Shown here piece after piece: positions 18,527-28,154 of a stretch of 41,917 nucleotides of DNA (positions are counted from its first letter, which is position 1; the number at the start of each line of letters is the position of its first letter). The notes below the pieces were generated by a model that saw only the letters and a program-made list of their open reading frames with translations, was not told where the DNA came from and did no database searches. The stretch is from Mycobacterium colombiense. GTDB taxonomy: Bacteria; Actinomycetota; Actinomycetes; Mycobacteriales; Mycobacteriaceae. The stretch is taken from positions 1-41,917 of the forward strand of contig NZ_LZKI01000029.1 in the NCBI RefSeq assembly GCF_001672755.1, given 5' to 3'. A program made the position numbers and the translations under genes.

Positions 18527-19390
18527 ATGACGGAACAACATGTGCTAGCGCCCCGATTTGCGAGGTCAGCCGCGCCCATTACGCTCGGTCGCAGGCCGAG
18601 CGTCCGTCAGTACGCGATGACGCCGCCGGCCTTCTTCGCGGTCGAATACGCGATCAACCCCTGGATGGACATCACCACACCCGTCGATATCAGCCTCGCA
18701 CAAGCGCAATGGGAGAGCTTGCGTGAGACGTATGTACGGCTGGGACATCACGTGGACGTGATCGAACCCGTGCCGGGTCTGCCGGACATGGTCTATGCCG
18801 CCAACGGCGGGTTCGTCGCACACGATGTCGCGATCGTCGCCAGGTTCCGGTTCGCCGAGCGGGCCGGCGAATCGCGTGCCTACGCACGGTGGATGTCGTC
18901 GCTGGGCTACCGGCCGGTGCGTACCCGCCACGTCAACGAGGGGCAGGGCGACCTGCTGAAGGTCGGCGACATCGTGTTGGCCGGCTGGGGATTTCGCACC
19001 GACCGGCGCGCGCATGCGGAAATCTCCGCGGCGCTTCGCGCGCCGGTGATCTCCCTGGAGCTGGTGGACCCCCGCTTCTACCACCTCGACACCGCCCTGG
19101 CCGTTCTCGACGATCACGCCATCGCGTTCTATCCGCCGGCGTTCAGCGCCGACGCCCAGGAGCAGCTGGGCGAGCTGTTCCCGGACGCCATCATCGCCGA
19201 CACGGCCGATGCCTACGTGCTGGGTCTCAACGTCGTCTCCGACGGTCTGCACGTGGTGCTTCCCAGCGCTGCAACGGGTTTCGCCGCGCAGCTGAGCCGG
19301 GCCGGCTTCGAGCCGATCGGCGTCGATTTGTCCGAGCTGCTCAAGGGCGGCGGATCTGTCAAGTGCTGCACCCTGGAGGTATTCCCATGA
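18527..19390 (+). CDS. Amidinotransferase-fold enzyme (DDAH-like / arginine-modifying)
   Basis: This 287-residue protein has the pentein fold of dimethylargininases and arginine deiminases. It has MVYAANGGF, EGQGDLL, RFYHLDTAL (catalytic His) and KGGGSVKCCTLEV, where Cys280 is the likely nucleophile. It would attack a guanidinium carbon, giving citrulline or ornithine plus ammonia or an amine. It is the first gene of an operon with an ornithine aminotransferase and a basic amino acid permease (ATGA overlap with the next). That favours arginine, or methylated arginine, breakdown feeding ornithine to RocD. It corresponds to Rv2323c. Whether it is a dimethylargininase or an arginine dihydrolase-type enzyme cannot be told from the sequence alone. 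Confidence 0.85.
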   Translation: MTEQHVLAPRFARSAAPITLGRRPSVRQYAMTPPAFFAVEYAINPWMDITTPVDISLAQAQWESLRETYVRLGHHVDVIEPVPGLPDMVYAANGGFVAHDVAIVARFRFAERAGESRAYARWMSSLGYRPVRTRHVNEGQGDLLKVGDIVLAGWGFRTDRRAHAEISAALRAPVISLELVDPRFYHLDTALAVLDDHAIAFYPPAFSADAQEQLGELFPDAIIADTADAYVLGLNVVSDGLHVVLPSAATGFAAQLSRAGFEPIGVDLSELLKGGGSVKCCTLEVFP

Positions 19391-20637
19391 CGATTCTCGA
19401 TGCGCAGACGTCGCAGAAGGTCACCGCCAACCGGATCGACTCCGCGATCAGGCTTGCGGAAAGGCGTGCAGCACATAACTATTCGCCGCTTCCGGTGGTC
19501 GCCGCAAGCGCCGAGGGCGCATGGATCACCGACATCGACGGCCGCCGCTACCTCGACTGCCTGTCCGCCTATTCCGCAGTGAACTTCGGTCACCGCAACC
19601 CGGAGATCACCGCCACCGCGCATGCGCAACTCGACACCGTGACGTTGGTCAGCCGCGCGTTTCATTCCGACAAGCTCGGACCATTCTGCGCCGCGCTTGC
19701 CTACCTGTGCGACAAGGACATGGTGCTGCCGATGAACTCGGGCGCCGAGGCCGTCGAAAGCGGTATCAAGGTCGCCCGCAAATGGGGTACCGACGTCAAG
19801 GGCGTGCCGGCCGATCAGGCCAACATCATCGTGGCCGACAACAACTTTCACGGCCGCACGATCAGCATCGTCAGCTTCTCGTCGGATCCCGCCGCGCGAA
19901 ACGGGTTCGGGCCCTTCACGCCGGGATTCCGGTCCGTGCCGTTCGGTGACGCGGCAGCGGTGGCGCAGGCGATCGACGACAACACCGTCGCGGTGCTGCT
20001 GGAGCCCATTCAGGGTGAGGCCGGGATCATCGTCCCGCCCGACGACTACCTGCCGGCGGTCCGCGCGCTGTGTAGCGAGCACAACGTGCTGATGATCGCC
20101 GACGAGATCCAGTCGGGCCTGGCGCGCACCGGTTACACGTTCGCGTGCGACCGATGGCGGGTGATCCCCGACGTCTATCTGCTGGGCAAGGCGCTGGGCG
20201 GCGGAGTGGTGCCGCTGTCGGCGGTGGTGGCCGACCGCGACGTCCTCGGCGTCTTGCACCCCGGCGAGCACGGTTCCACCTTCGGCGGCAACCCGCTGGC
20301 CGCCGCCATCGGCACCACCGTGGTGTCCATGCTGGCGCGCGGCGAATTCCAGGCCCGGGCGACCGCGCTGGGCGCGCACCTGCATCGGCGGCTGCGACAG
20401 CTGATCGGCCACGGTGTCCAGGAGATACGGGGCCTGGGTTTGTGGGCGGGTGTCGACATCGACCCGTCGCTGGGCACCGGCAGGGAGCTCAGCCTGCGGC
20501 TGGCCGACCACGGCGTCCTGGTGAAAGACACCCACGGTTCGACGCTGCGCTTCGCACCGCCTTTGGTGGTCACCGCCCAGGAGATCGAGTGGGCGGTCGG
20601 CCGGCTTGCTGCGGTACTGCGGGAGGCTGCTTCATAA
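19387..20637 (+). CDS. rocD: Ornithine aminotransferase
   Basis: This 416-residue PLP enzyme converts ornithine and 2-oxoglutarate to glutamate semialdehyde and glutamate. Class III aminotransferase features run in order: NFGHRNPEI, NSGAEAVESGIKVARKW, FHGRTI, EPIQGEAGI, ADEIQSGLARTG and LLGKALGGG with the PLP lysine at about 268, then GSTFGGNPLAAA. ATG 19387 overlaps the preceding stop as ATGA. The gene is one uninterrupted frame here, whereas M. tuberculosis H37Rv annotation splits it into rocD1 and rocD2 (recalled). This copy is probably functional. Confidence 0.93.
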   Translation: MTILDAQTSQKVTANRIDSAIRLAERRAAHNYSPLPVVAASAEGAWITDIDGRRYLDCLSAYSAVNFGHRNPEITATAHAQLDTVTLVSRAFHSDKLGPFCAALAYLCDKDMVLPMNSGAEAVESGIKVARKWGTDVKGVPADQANIIVADNNFHGRTISIVSFSSDPAARNGFGPFTPGFRSVPFGDAAAVAQAIDDNTVAVLLEPIQGEAGIIVPPDDYLPAVRALCSEHNVLMIADEIQSGLARTGYTFACDRWRVIPDVYLLGKALGGGVVPLSAVVADRDVLGVLHPGEHGSTFGGNPLAAAIGTTVVSMLARGEFQARATALGAHLHRRLRQLIGHGVQEIRGLGLWAGVDIDPSLGTGRELSLRLADHGVLVKDTHGSTLRFAPPLVVTAQEIEWAVGRLAAVLREAAS

Positions 20638-20665
20638 TCAGCTGATCCGGCCACAGGAGGGGCGC

Positions 20666-22120
20666 TTGCCAGCCACGTCGATCAGCCTGAAAGAGCAGAT
20701 GCTCCGGCGGCGCCCCGTGGTGGGCGCGCACGTCGCACACGGGACCGCCGATCACCTCAAGCGCGGTATCGGAACCTTCCAGCTGACCATGTTCGGGGTC
20801 GGCTCGACCGTCGGCACCGGCATCTTCTTCGTCATGGCTGAGGCCGTGCCCGAGGCCGGGCCGGGAGTGATCGTCTCCTTCCTGCTCGCGGGCCTCGCCG
20901 CCGGACTGGCCGCCGTCTGCTACGCGGAATTGGCTTCGGCGGTGCCGGTTTCGGGATCGTCGTATTCGTATGCCTACACCACGCTCGGTGAGGTCGTGGC
21001 CGTGGGCGTGGCAGCGTGCCTGCTACTGGAATACGGGGTGGCCACCGCAGCGGTCGCCGTCAACTGGAGTGGCTACCTGAACAAGCTGCTGAGCAATGTC
21101 CTGGGATTCCAGCTGCCGCAAGCCTTATCGGCCGCGCCGTGGGATTCCCAACCCGGTTATGTGAACGTGCCGGCGGTCCTGTTGATCGTGATGTGCGCGT
21201 TGCTGCTTATCCGCGGCGCCAGCGAGTCGGCCAAGGTCAACGCCATCATGGTGATGATCAAACTAGGGGTACTGGTCGTGTTCGCCGTCGTCGCTTTCAC
21301 GGCATTCGACGCGAGCCATCTCCGCGACTTCGCGCCCTTCGGTGTTTCCGGTATCGGTTCGGCCGCCGGCACCATCTTCTTCTCCTATATCGGCCTCGAT
21401 GCTGTATCCACCGCGGGCGACGAGGTGAAGAATCCGCAGACAACCATGCCGCGCGCCCTGATCGGCGCGCTGCTGACCGTCACCGGCGTCTACGTCCTCG
21501 TCGCGGTGGCCGCGCTGGGCACCCAGCCGTGGCAGAACTTCGCCGGCCAGCAGGAAGCCGGGCTGGCCGTCATTCTCGACAACGTCACGCACGGCGGCTG
21601 GGCCGGCACGATTCTGGCTGCCGGAGCGGTCATTTCGATTTTCAGCGTCACGCTCGTCACCATGTACGGCCTGACCCGCATCCTGTTCGCGATGGGCCGC
21701 GATGGGCTGCTGCCCGCGAGGTTCGCGACGGTGAACTCACGCACCATGACGCCGGTGAACAACACGGTGATCGTCGCCATCGTCGCCTCGGCTCTGGCCG
21801 CGTTCATACCGCTGCAAAAGCTCGCCGACATGGTATCGATCGGCACGCTCACCGCGTTCGTCGTCGTTTCCATCGGGGTGATCGTCCTGCGGGTGCGCGA
21901 GCCCGACCTGCCACGGGGATTCAAGGTGCCGGGTTATCCCGTCACGCCGATCCTGTCGGTGGCGGCCTGCGGCTACATCCTGGCCAGCCTGCACTGGTAC
22001 ACCTGGATCGCGTTCAGCGGCTGGGTATCGCTGGCGTTGGTCTTCTATGTCGTCTGGGGTCGCCACCACAGCGCGCTCAACGACGCGGCGGTCGAGCGGT
22101 CAGCGGACGACGTTCGGTGA
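20666..22120 (+). CDS. rocE: Basic amino acid permease RocE
   Basis: This 484-residue APC-superfamily transporter with about 12 membrane segments is predicted to import arginine or ornithine. It shows the family start GIGTFQLTMFGVGSTVGTGIFF, SYIGLDAVSTAGDEVKNPQ, and YGLTRILFAMGRDGLLP. TTG 20666 is chosen because AGGAGG sits at 20655-20660, five bases upstream; a longer frame would run back into rocD. It is 28 bases downstream of rocD and ends the arginine operon. The importer, the guanidino enzyme and the aminotransferase together make an uptake-to-glutamate route. It corresponds to Rv2320c. Confidence 0.92.
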   Translation: MPATSISLKEQMLRRRPVVGAHVAHGTADHLKRGIGTFQLTMFGVGSTVGTGIFFVMAEAVPEAGPGVIVSFLLAGLAAGLAAVCYAELASAVPVSGSSYSYAYTTLGEVVAVGVAACLLLEYGVATAAVAVNWSGYLNKLLSNVLGFQLPQALSAAPWDSQPGYVNVPAVLLIVMCALLLIRGASESAKVNAIMVMIKLGVLVVFAVVAFTAFDASHLRDFAPFGVSGIGSAAGTIFFSYIGLDAVSTAGDEVKNPQTTMPRALIGALLTVTGVYVLVAVAALGTQPWQNFAGQQEAGLAVILDNVTHGGWAGTILAAGAVISIFSVTLVTMYGLTRILFAMGRDGLLPARFATVNSRTMTPVNNTVIVAIVASALAAFIPLQKLADMVSIGTLTAFVVVSIGVIVLRVREPDLPRGFKVPGYPVTPILSVAACGYILASLHWYTWIAFSGWVSLALVFYVVWGRHHSALNDAAVERSADDVR

Positions 22121-22127
22121 CGGGCCC

Positions 22128-23468
22128 CTACTGGCGCGCCGCGGCGGTGTTGGCGGCCGCCTGAGCCCGCCGCAACGTCGCCGCGACATCGCCGCGGCCC
22201 AGGAACATTTCGTCGAAGTACGGCTGCAGGGCGTCGTTGCCGGCCGCGAAGCCCGCACCGCCGGGCGCCGCGATGCGTGGACCGTTCAGCACGGCGAAAA
22301 AGGGTGTGACGTCGACACCCCGCGCGGCCCAGTAGTCGAAGTAGACCGGTTGGGCCGAGGTCACCGCGGGAATGGCCGCACCGGAACGCCCTAGGTATTC
22401 GTTGCCCTGCTGGCTGCCCATCCAGGCCAGCACCTGGCGCACCGCGTCAGGGTGCTTCGTCGCCGCATTGCCCGCCGCGGCAATGCCGTTGGTGACGCTG
22501 ATCCGGCCCGCCGGCCCGGTGGGCATCATCGCCACTCCCCAGTGGAAGCGGGCATCGCGCGCGACCGGCGCCAGGTTGTACGTACCGGACTGAAAGAGCG
22601 CCATCCTGCCGGCCAGGAACTGATTGCGGGAGAAGTCGCCGTTGTCGTTGGTGTCGGCGGCGGGCGGCGCGACGTGGTCGCGGTTGATCAGGTCGACCAG
22701 ATACCGAAAGGCCGTCACGGCACCGGGATTGTCGAACGCGAACGTGTCGCCCCGCTGGAACACGCCGCCGGCCGATCCGATGTAGTTCAGGTAGATGCCC
22801 TGAGGGTCGTTGGCCGCGTTGTACGCCCACTGCCGCACCCGTCCAGCGTCGAAACGCGATGTGTCGCCGGAGTTTCCGTCGGCGTCGACGGTCAGCCTGC
22901 CCAGCAGGGGACGCAACGTGTCGCCGCCGTCGGGGCTCCACCGCAAGGTATTCAGCTGGGCGGGATCGACGCCGGCCGTGGCGAGAAGATCCGCGTTGTA
23001 GTACACCGCGATTCCCGCGTCGGTCAGTTGCGGCACGCCCCACAGGGTTCCGTTGCGGGTGAACTGCTCGACGACCGGCCGCTCCCAGCCCGAGGCCGCC
23101 TTGGGCCCGAGCACGTCGCCGATGTTCAGCAGCCGGCCGCTGTCGGCATACGCCGCGAGGTAGGCATTGGACAACCAGAAGATGTCGTCGGCGCTGCCGC
23201 CTGCCACGTCGGTGCGCAGCGTATTGAAGTATGTCGAGTACGCCACCAGGTTCAGGTGCACCTCGATGTCGGGATGCGCGCGGCTGAAGGCCTCGAAGGA
23301 TTGCCGATAGGCCGCGCCGATCTGATCGCCCCAGATGCGCACCGTGACGACGGTCTTGCCGCCGTGGGGCTGGCCGGAGTAATCCAGCAGCACCGCCATC
23401 GCCGCCAGCAGCACCGCCACCAGCGCAACCGATCCCGCGACCAGTGTGGAAAACCGGGGCCGGGTCAT
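22128..23468 (-). CDS. uspC: Sugar ABC transporter substrate-binding protein UspC
   Basis: This 446-residue extracytoplasmic solute-binding protein belongs to the MalE-like family. Residues about 10-30 are a signal-anchor segment (LVAGSVALVAVLLAAMAVLL) without a lipobox cysteine. The lobes follow: VTVRIWGDQIGAAYRQSFEAF, LWGVPQLTDAGIAVYYN, FQSGTYNLAPVARD. M. tuberculosis UspC (Rv2318) is reported to bind amino sugars; the same is inferred here. ATG 23468 overlaps the uspB stop as ATGA. It is convergent with rocE, with only seven bases between them. Confidence 0.9.
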   Translation of the reverse strand: MTRPRFSTLVAGSVALVAVLLAAMAVLLDYSGQPHGGKTVVTVRIWGDQIGAAYRQSFEAFSRAHPDIEVHLNLVAYSTYFNTLRTDVAGGSADDIFWLSNAYLAAYADSGRLLNIGDVLGPKAASGWERPVVEQFTRNGTLWGVPQLTDAGIAVYYNADLLATAGVDPAQLNTLRWSPDGGDTLRPLLGRLTVDADGNSGDTSRFDAGRVRQWAYNAANDPQGIYLNYIGSAGGVFQRGDTFAFDNPGAVTAFRYLVDLINRDHVAPPAADTNDNGDFSRNQFLAGRMALFQSGTYNLAPVARDARFHWGVAMMPTGPAGRISVTNGIAAAGNAATKHPDAVRQVLAWMGSQQGNEYLGRSGAAIPAVTSAQPVYFDYWAARGVDVTPFFAVLNGPRIAAPGGAGFAAGNDALQPYFDEMFLGRGDVAATLRRAQAAANTAAARQ

Positions 23469-24289
23469 TTGAGTCCCGAGACGACGATCGACGCGACGAT
23501 GTGGCGCTGGAAGACCACGAACAGCGCGATCAGCGGGGCGATCGCGACCGTGGTCGCCGCCATCACCAGCGTCCACTGCGAATTGAACCGCGACTGCAGG
23601 TCGGCGGTCGCGACGGTGAGCACCCGCCATTTGTGACCGCTGGTGATCACCAACGGCCACATGAAGTTGTTCCACTGCGAGACGACCGTGATCAGTGCCA
23701 GCGCGGCCAGGACCGGGCGACTGGACGGGATCACCACGTGCACGATCACGTCCAGGGTGTTCGCCCCGTCCAGGCGGGCGGCGTTGATCAAGTCGTTCGG
23801 GACGATCCGGAAGTGCTCGCGCAGCAAGAAGATCGCGTACGGCGAGCCGAACATGAACGGCAGCACCAACGCCCAGAACGTGTTGCGCAGGCCGAGCTGG
23901 GCCATCATCAGATACATCGGCACCACCGTGACCGTGCCCGGCACCATCAGCGTGGCGATGTACACCCAGAACAGCGTGTCGCGGCCGGGGAATTGCAGGC
24001 GCGCGAAGGCGTATCCGGCCAGCACCGAAAAGGTCAACTGGCCCACCAGGATCACCGCCGTCACCAAGGCGGTCACCGCCGCCGCGCGGCCGAACCCGGC
24101 CCCGGCCAGGTTGGCGAAATTGGACAGCGTGGGTGGCCGCGGCAACTGCAACGGGGTGCCCGTGACGAATTGGTGCGCCGAGGTGAATGACGTCATCAAT
24201 CCAAGTGCGAACGGCGCCAACGTGATCAACGCGCCCAGCGACAGCCCGGTGTAAATCACGACGTTGGCGGCGCGACTAGACGAGGTCAT
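23465..24289 (-). CDS. uspB: Sugar ABC transporter permease UspB
   Basis: This 274-residue MalG-type inner-membrane permease has about six segments. The EAA-type loop that contacts the ATPase is INAARLDGANTLDVIVHVV, followed by IPSSRP. It overlaps uspA upstream by 14 bases and uspC downstream by 4, so the three are translated together. Its length equals my recollection of Rv2317. No ATPase gene is in the cluster, so it should share one encoded elsewhere. Confidence 0.92.
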   Translation of the reverse strand: MTSSSRAANVVIYTGLSLGALITLAPFALGLMTSFTSAHQFVTGTPLQLPRPPTLSNFANLAGAGFGRAAAVTALVTAVILVGQLTFSVLAGYAFARLQFPGRDTLFWVYIATLMVPGTVTVVPMYLMMAQLGLRNTFWALVLPFMFGSPYAIFLLREHFRIVPNDLINAARLDGANTLDVIVHVVIPSSRPVLAALALITVVSQWNNFMWPLVITSGHKWRVLTVATADLQSRFNSQWTLVMAATTVAIAPLIALFVVFQRHIVASIVVSGLK

Positions 24290-25160
24290 AGCTGATCCGT
24301 CGCCGGAAGTACAGGTGCTGAACCAGGGTGACGCCGATCAGGATGACGAACAGCACCACCGCCATCACCGACGCCCGGCCGATGGACGCCGAACCGAACG
24401 CCTCGGCGTAGATGCGATGGGCCACCAGGTCGGTGCTGCCGGCCGGTCCGCCGCCGGTCAGCGCGTACACCATGTCGAAAACCTGTGCTGTGCTGACGAT
24501 CCCGGTCACCAGCACAAAGAAGGTCGTCGGCCGCAGCATCGGCATGGTGATGCGCCAGAACCGCTGCCACGCGGTGGCGCCATCGGTGCGTGCCGCGGCA
24601 TAGATGTCGTCGGGAATGGCCAGCAGGCCCGCCAGGAACGACAACGAGACGTAGCCGACGTTGGTCCACACCACCACGGCCGAAACGAGCGGCAGCGCGA
24701 AGCTGGGATCCGACAGCCATACGATGCTGTGCCCGAGCACGGTGCTCACCGCGCCGTCCGTGGGAGCCAGGATCCAGCGCCACAGCACCGCGATGGCCAG
24801 CGGCGCGCAAATCCACGGCAGCACGAACAGGGTGCGAAACAGATTGGTGCCGCGGAGCTGGCGGGCCAGCATGGTCGCGGCAAGCAGTCCCAGCGCGGTC
24901 TGGGCCGGCACCACGATCGCCACGAAGATGACCGTGACGGTCAGCGAGTTGCCGAACCCGGCGTCGGTCAGCACCGACCGCCAGTTGGCCAGGCCCACAA
25001 AGTGCAGGGGGCCGAGCAGATCCCATCGGCACAGGCTCAGCCAGAGCACGACCAGGATCGGCAGCAGCAGGAAGGCGAGCACGCCGAACAGGCTGGGCGC
25101 CAGCAGCGCGTAGCCCAGCGCGGTGGATCGAGGTTGTTTCCTCAGCACCGCGCTGGCCAT
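24276..25160 (-). CDS. uspA: Sugar ABC transporter permease UspA
   Basis: This 294-residue MalF-type permease is the first gene of the uspABC operon. The membrane segments include ALGYALLAPSLFGVLAFLLL and the EAA-type loop is YAAARTDGATAWQRFWRITM, followed by PMLRP. ATG 25160 has no Shine-Dalgarno. A TTTAAT/TAATTA element lies a few bases upstream (25165-25172), hinting at a leaderless transcript. It diverges from tldD with a 58-base gap. It corresponds to Rv2316. Confidence 0.92.
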   Translation of the reverse strand: MASAVLRKQPRSTALGYALLAPSLFGVLAFLLLPILVVLWLSLCRWDLLGPLHFVGLANWRSVLTDAGFGNSLTVTVIFVAIVVPAQTALGLLAATMLARQLRGTNLFRTLFVLPWICAPLAIAVLWRWILAPTDGAVSTVLGHSIVWLSDPSFALPLVSAVVVWTNVGYVSLSFLAGLLAIPDDIYAAARTDGATAWQRFWRITMPMLRPTTFFVLVTGIVSTAQVFDMVYALTGGGPAGSTDLVAHRIYAEAFGSASIGRASVMAVVLFVILIGVTLVQHLYFRRRISYDLV

Positions 25161-25206
25161 GGGGTAATTAAAGCGGGCGCCGCCGGGGTTTGGGGCGACC
25201 GGCCGT

Positions 25207-25212
25207 TACGGT
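25207..25212 (+). promoter_or_regulatory. -10 element for leaderless tldD
   Basis: TACGGT ends 6 bases before GTG 25219, the same spacing as at lppP and at the arginine operon. No clear -35 is seen. Confidence 0.45.
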
Positions 25213-25218
25213 GGAACC

Positions 25219-26736
25219 GTGACACCGAACCGGGGGATCGATGCCGACTTCCTGGACCTGCCGCGCCACGACCTGGCCGACGCCGCGCTCTCGGCGGCGA
25301 AGGCGGCCGGGGCGACGCACGCCGACCTGCGGGTTCATCGCATCATCACGGAGATCATCCAGCTGCGCGACGGCGAGCTGGAGACCGCGGTGATCAACCG
25401 TGAGGTCGGCCTGGCGGTGCGAGTGATCGTCGACGGCACCTGGGGATTCGCCTCGCACGCGGAGCTGGTGCCGTCGGTGGCGGCCGAGACGGCGCGGCGT
25501 GCGGTACACGTCGCAACCACTTTGGCGACGCTGAGCAGCGAGCGCGTCGAGCTGGCGCCCGAACCGGTCTACCCGGACGCGGCCTGGGTGTCGGACTACC
25601 GCATCGATCCATTCGACATTTCCACCACCGACAAGATCGCCGTGCTGGAGGACTACTCCGGGCGGCTGCTGAGCGCCGACGGGATCAACCACGTGTCGGC
25701 GATTCTGACCGCCGTCAAGGAACAGACGTTCTACGCCGACACGTTCGGATCCTCGATCACCCAGCAGCGCGTGCGGGTTCTGCCGTCGCTGGAAGCGATC
25801 ACGGTCGACCCCGCGGCCGGCAGCTTCGATTCGATGCGCACGCTGGCGCCGCCGATGGGCCGGGGCTGGGAGGTTCTGGCCGGCGACGAGGTGTGGAACT
25901 GGACCGACGAGCTGGCGCAGCTGCCGTCACTGCTGGCCGAGAAGATCAAGGCGCCCACCGTCGTCCCGGGGCCCAAAGACCTGGTGATCGACCCGACCAA
26001 CCTGTGGCTGACGATTCATGAATCAATCGGGCACGCAACCGAATACGACCGCGCGATCGGCTATGAGGCGGCCTACGCCGGCACGTCGTTCGCGACGCCG
26101 GACAAACTGGGCACCATGCGGTATGGATCGCCGGTGATGAATGTGACCGCCGACCGCACCGTCGAATTCGGTTTGGCCACAATCGGTTACGACGACGAGG
26201 GAGTGGCCGCGCAAAGCTGGGATCTGGTGCGCGACGGCATCTTCACCGGCTACCAGCTCGACCGTGTGTTCGCGCAGCGGCTGGGGCAGCCGCGCTCCAA
26301 CGGATGCTCGTATGCCGACTCGCCGCACCATGTGCCGATTCAGCGGATGGCCAACGTGTCGCTACAGCCGGCGCAGGACGACGTCAGCACGGACGATTTG
26401 ATCGGCCGGGTCGAGGACGGCATCTACATCGTCGGCGACAAGTCATGGTCAATCGACATGCAGCGCTACAACTTCCAGTTCACCGGCCAGCGGTTCTTCC
26501 AGATCCGCGACGGCCGGCTGGACGGTCAGTTGCGTGACGTCGCCTATCAGGCCACCACGACCGAGTTCTGGAATTCGATGGAGGCCGTGGGAGGCCCGTC
26601 GACCTGGCGTCTGGGCGGTGCGTTCAACTGCGGCAAGGCCCAGCCCGGGCAGATCGCCGCGGTCAGCCACGGCAGCCCGTCGGCGTTGTTCCGCGGCGTC
26701 AACGTGCTCAACACCCGCACCGAGGGCGGGCGATGA
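25219..26736 (+). CDS. tldD: Metalloprotease subunit TldD
   Basis: This 505-residue TldD/PmbA-family protein has the zinc motif HESIGHATEYDR (HExxxH) around residue 270, marking the catalytic subunit. In other bacteria TldD and TldE form a heterodimer that degrades unfolded peptides and cleaves leader peptides of microcin B17-type RiPPs. Its partner follows after four bases. No precursor peptide or cyclodehydratase gene is in the window, so the substrate is open. It corresponds to Rv2315c. GTG 25219 fits a leaderless promoter. Confidence 0.93.
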   Translation: MTPNRGIDADFLDLPRHDLADAALSAAKAAGATHADLRVHRIITEIIQLRDGELETAVINREVGLAVRVIVDGTWGFASHAELVPSVAAETARRAVHVATTLATLSSERVELAPEPVYPDAAWVSDYRIDPFDISTTDKIAVLEDYSGRLLSADGINHVSAILTAVKEQTFYADTFGSSITQQRVRVLPSLEAITVDPAAGSFDSMRTLAPPMGRGWEVLAGDEVWNWTDELAQLPSLLAEKIKAPTVVPGPKDLVIDPTNLWLTIHESIGHATEYDRAIGYEAAYAGTSFATPDKLGTMRYGSPVMNVTADRTVEFGLATIGYDDEGVAAQSWDLVRDGIFTGYQLDRVFAQRLGQPRSNGCSYADSPHHVPIQRMANVSLQPAQDDVSTDDLIGRVEDGIYIVGDKSWSIDMQRYNFQFTGQRFFQIRDGRLDGQLRDVAYQATTTEFWNSMEAVGGPSTWRLGGAFNCGKAQPGQIAAVSHGSPSALFRGVNVLNTRTEGGR

Positions 26737-26740
26737 TTCG

Positions 26741-28114
26741 ATGATCACTGCACAGCATGTCGTCAACATCGTGCTCGACGAGGCGGCCAAGCTCGGCCGC
26801 GCCGATGAGACCATGGTGCTGGTCACCGACAAGGTCGAGGCCACCTTGCGTTGGGCGGGCAATTCGATGACCACCAACGGGGTTTCGGTGAGCCGCAGCG
26901 TGACGGTGATTTCGGTGGTGTGTCGCGGGTCCGGCGCGCGCATCGGCACGGTGGTGTCCGCCGAGGCCGATCCGCGGGTGCTGCCCGGGCTGGTGGCCGC
27001 GTCGCAGGAGGCGGCCGGCGCGGCGCCGGAGGCGGGTGATGCCGCGCCGCTGCTGAGCGATACCGGGGTGCCCGTGGATTGGGACGCGCCGGTGCCCGGC
27101 ACCGGGCCCCTGGTCTTCTCCGACGTGGCCGACTCGCTCACCCGCGGCTTCCGCGGCGAAGATCGGCTATACGGCTTTGCCCACCACAGTGTTTCGACCA
27201 CGTTCCTGGCATCGTCGACCGGATTGCGGCGGCGTTTCACCCAGCCCACCGGGGCGGTGGAGATCAACGCCAAACGCGGCGATGCCAGCGCCTGGGCGGG
27301 CACCGGCACACCCGACTTCGTCGATGTGCCAACCGATTCGCTGCTCGAGCAGCTGTCGACGCGGCTGGGTTGGGCGCAGCGCAGCGTCGAGTTGCCGGCG
27401 GGACGCTACGAGACGATCATGCCGCCGTCGACGGTGGCCGACATGATGATCTACATGGCGTGGTCGATGGCAGGCCGCGGCGCCCAGGAGGGCCGGACCG
27501 CGTTCTCGGCGCCCGGCGGCGGAACCCGGGTGGGGGAGCGGCTCACCGATCTGCCGCTGACGCTGTACTCCGATCCGATGGCACCCGGCCTGGCCTGCAC
27601 GCCGTTCGTCGCGGTCAGCAGTTCGTCGGAAACGGTGTCGGTGTTCGACAACGGTGCGGAGATCGGTCAGGTGGACTGGATCCGCGACGGGGTGATCAAC
27701 GCGCTGGCCTATCCGCGGGCCACGGCCGCCAAATACGACGTCGACGTCGCTGTGGCCGCCGACAACCTGGTGATGACCGGGGGGACGGCCAGTCAGGACG
27801 ACATGATCGCGGCCACCGAGCGCGGCCTGCTGCTGACCACGCTGTGGTACATCCGCGTCGTCGACCCCACCACCTTGTTGTTCACCGGACTGACCCGCGA
27901 CGGTGTCTACCTCATCGAGGACGGCCAGGTGACCGCGGCGGTGAACAACTTCCGGTTCAACGAGAGTCCGCTGGACCTGCTGCGCCGGGCCACGGAAGCC
28001 GGCGTCAGTGAAAAGACCCTGCCGCGCGAATGGGGAGATTGGGCCACCCGCGCCGCGATGCCGTCGCTGCGGATACCCGACTTCCACATGTCATCGGTGA
28101 GCCAGGCCCAGTAA
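26741..28114 (+). CDS. tldE: TldE/PmbA-type subunit
   Basis: This 457-residue partner of TldD shares the fold but lacks the HExxxH zinc motif, as expected for TldE. Family landmarks are [19 protein letters not shown] at the start, [20 protein letters not shown] and [13 protein letters not shown] near the end. ATG 26741 lies four bases after the tldD stop, so the pair should be coupled. It corresponds to Rv2314c by length and order. Confidence 0.92.
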   Translation: MITAQHVVNIVLDEAAKLGRADETMVLVTDKVEATLRWAGNSMTTNGVSVSRSVTVISVVCRGSGARIGTVVSAEADPRVLPGLVAASQEAAGAAPEAGDAAPLLSDTGVPVDWDAPVPGTGPLVFSDVADSLTRGFRGEDRLYGFAHHSVSTTFLASSTGLRRRFTQPTGAVEINAKRGDASAWAGTGTPDFVDVPTDSLLEQLSTRLGWAQRSVELPAGRYETIMPPSTVADMMIYMAWSMAGRGAQEGRTAFSAPGGGTRVGERLTDLPLTLYSDPMAPGLACTPFVAVSSSSETVSVFDNGAEIGQVDWIRDGVINALAYPRATAAKYDVDVAVAADNLVMTGGTASQDDMIAATERGLLLTTLWYIRVVDPTTLLFTGLTRDGVYLIEDGQVTAAVNNFRFNESPLDLLRRATEAGVSEKTLPREWGDWATRAAMPSLRIPDFHMSSVSQAQ

Positions 28115-28154
28115 TTCATTGCCGCCGGGCAGCGCGCGTTCTAGCGTGTGACGG

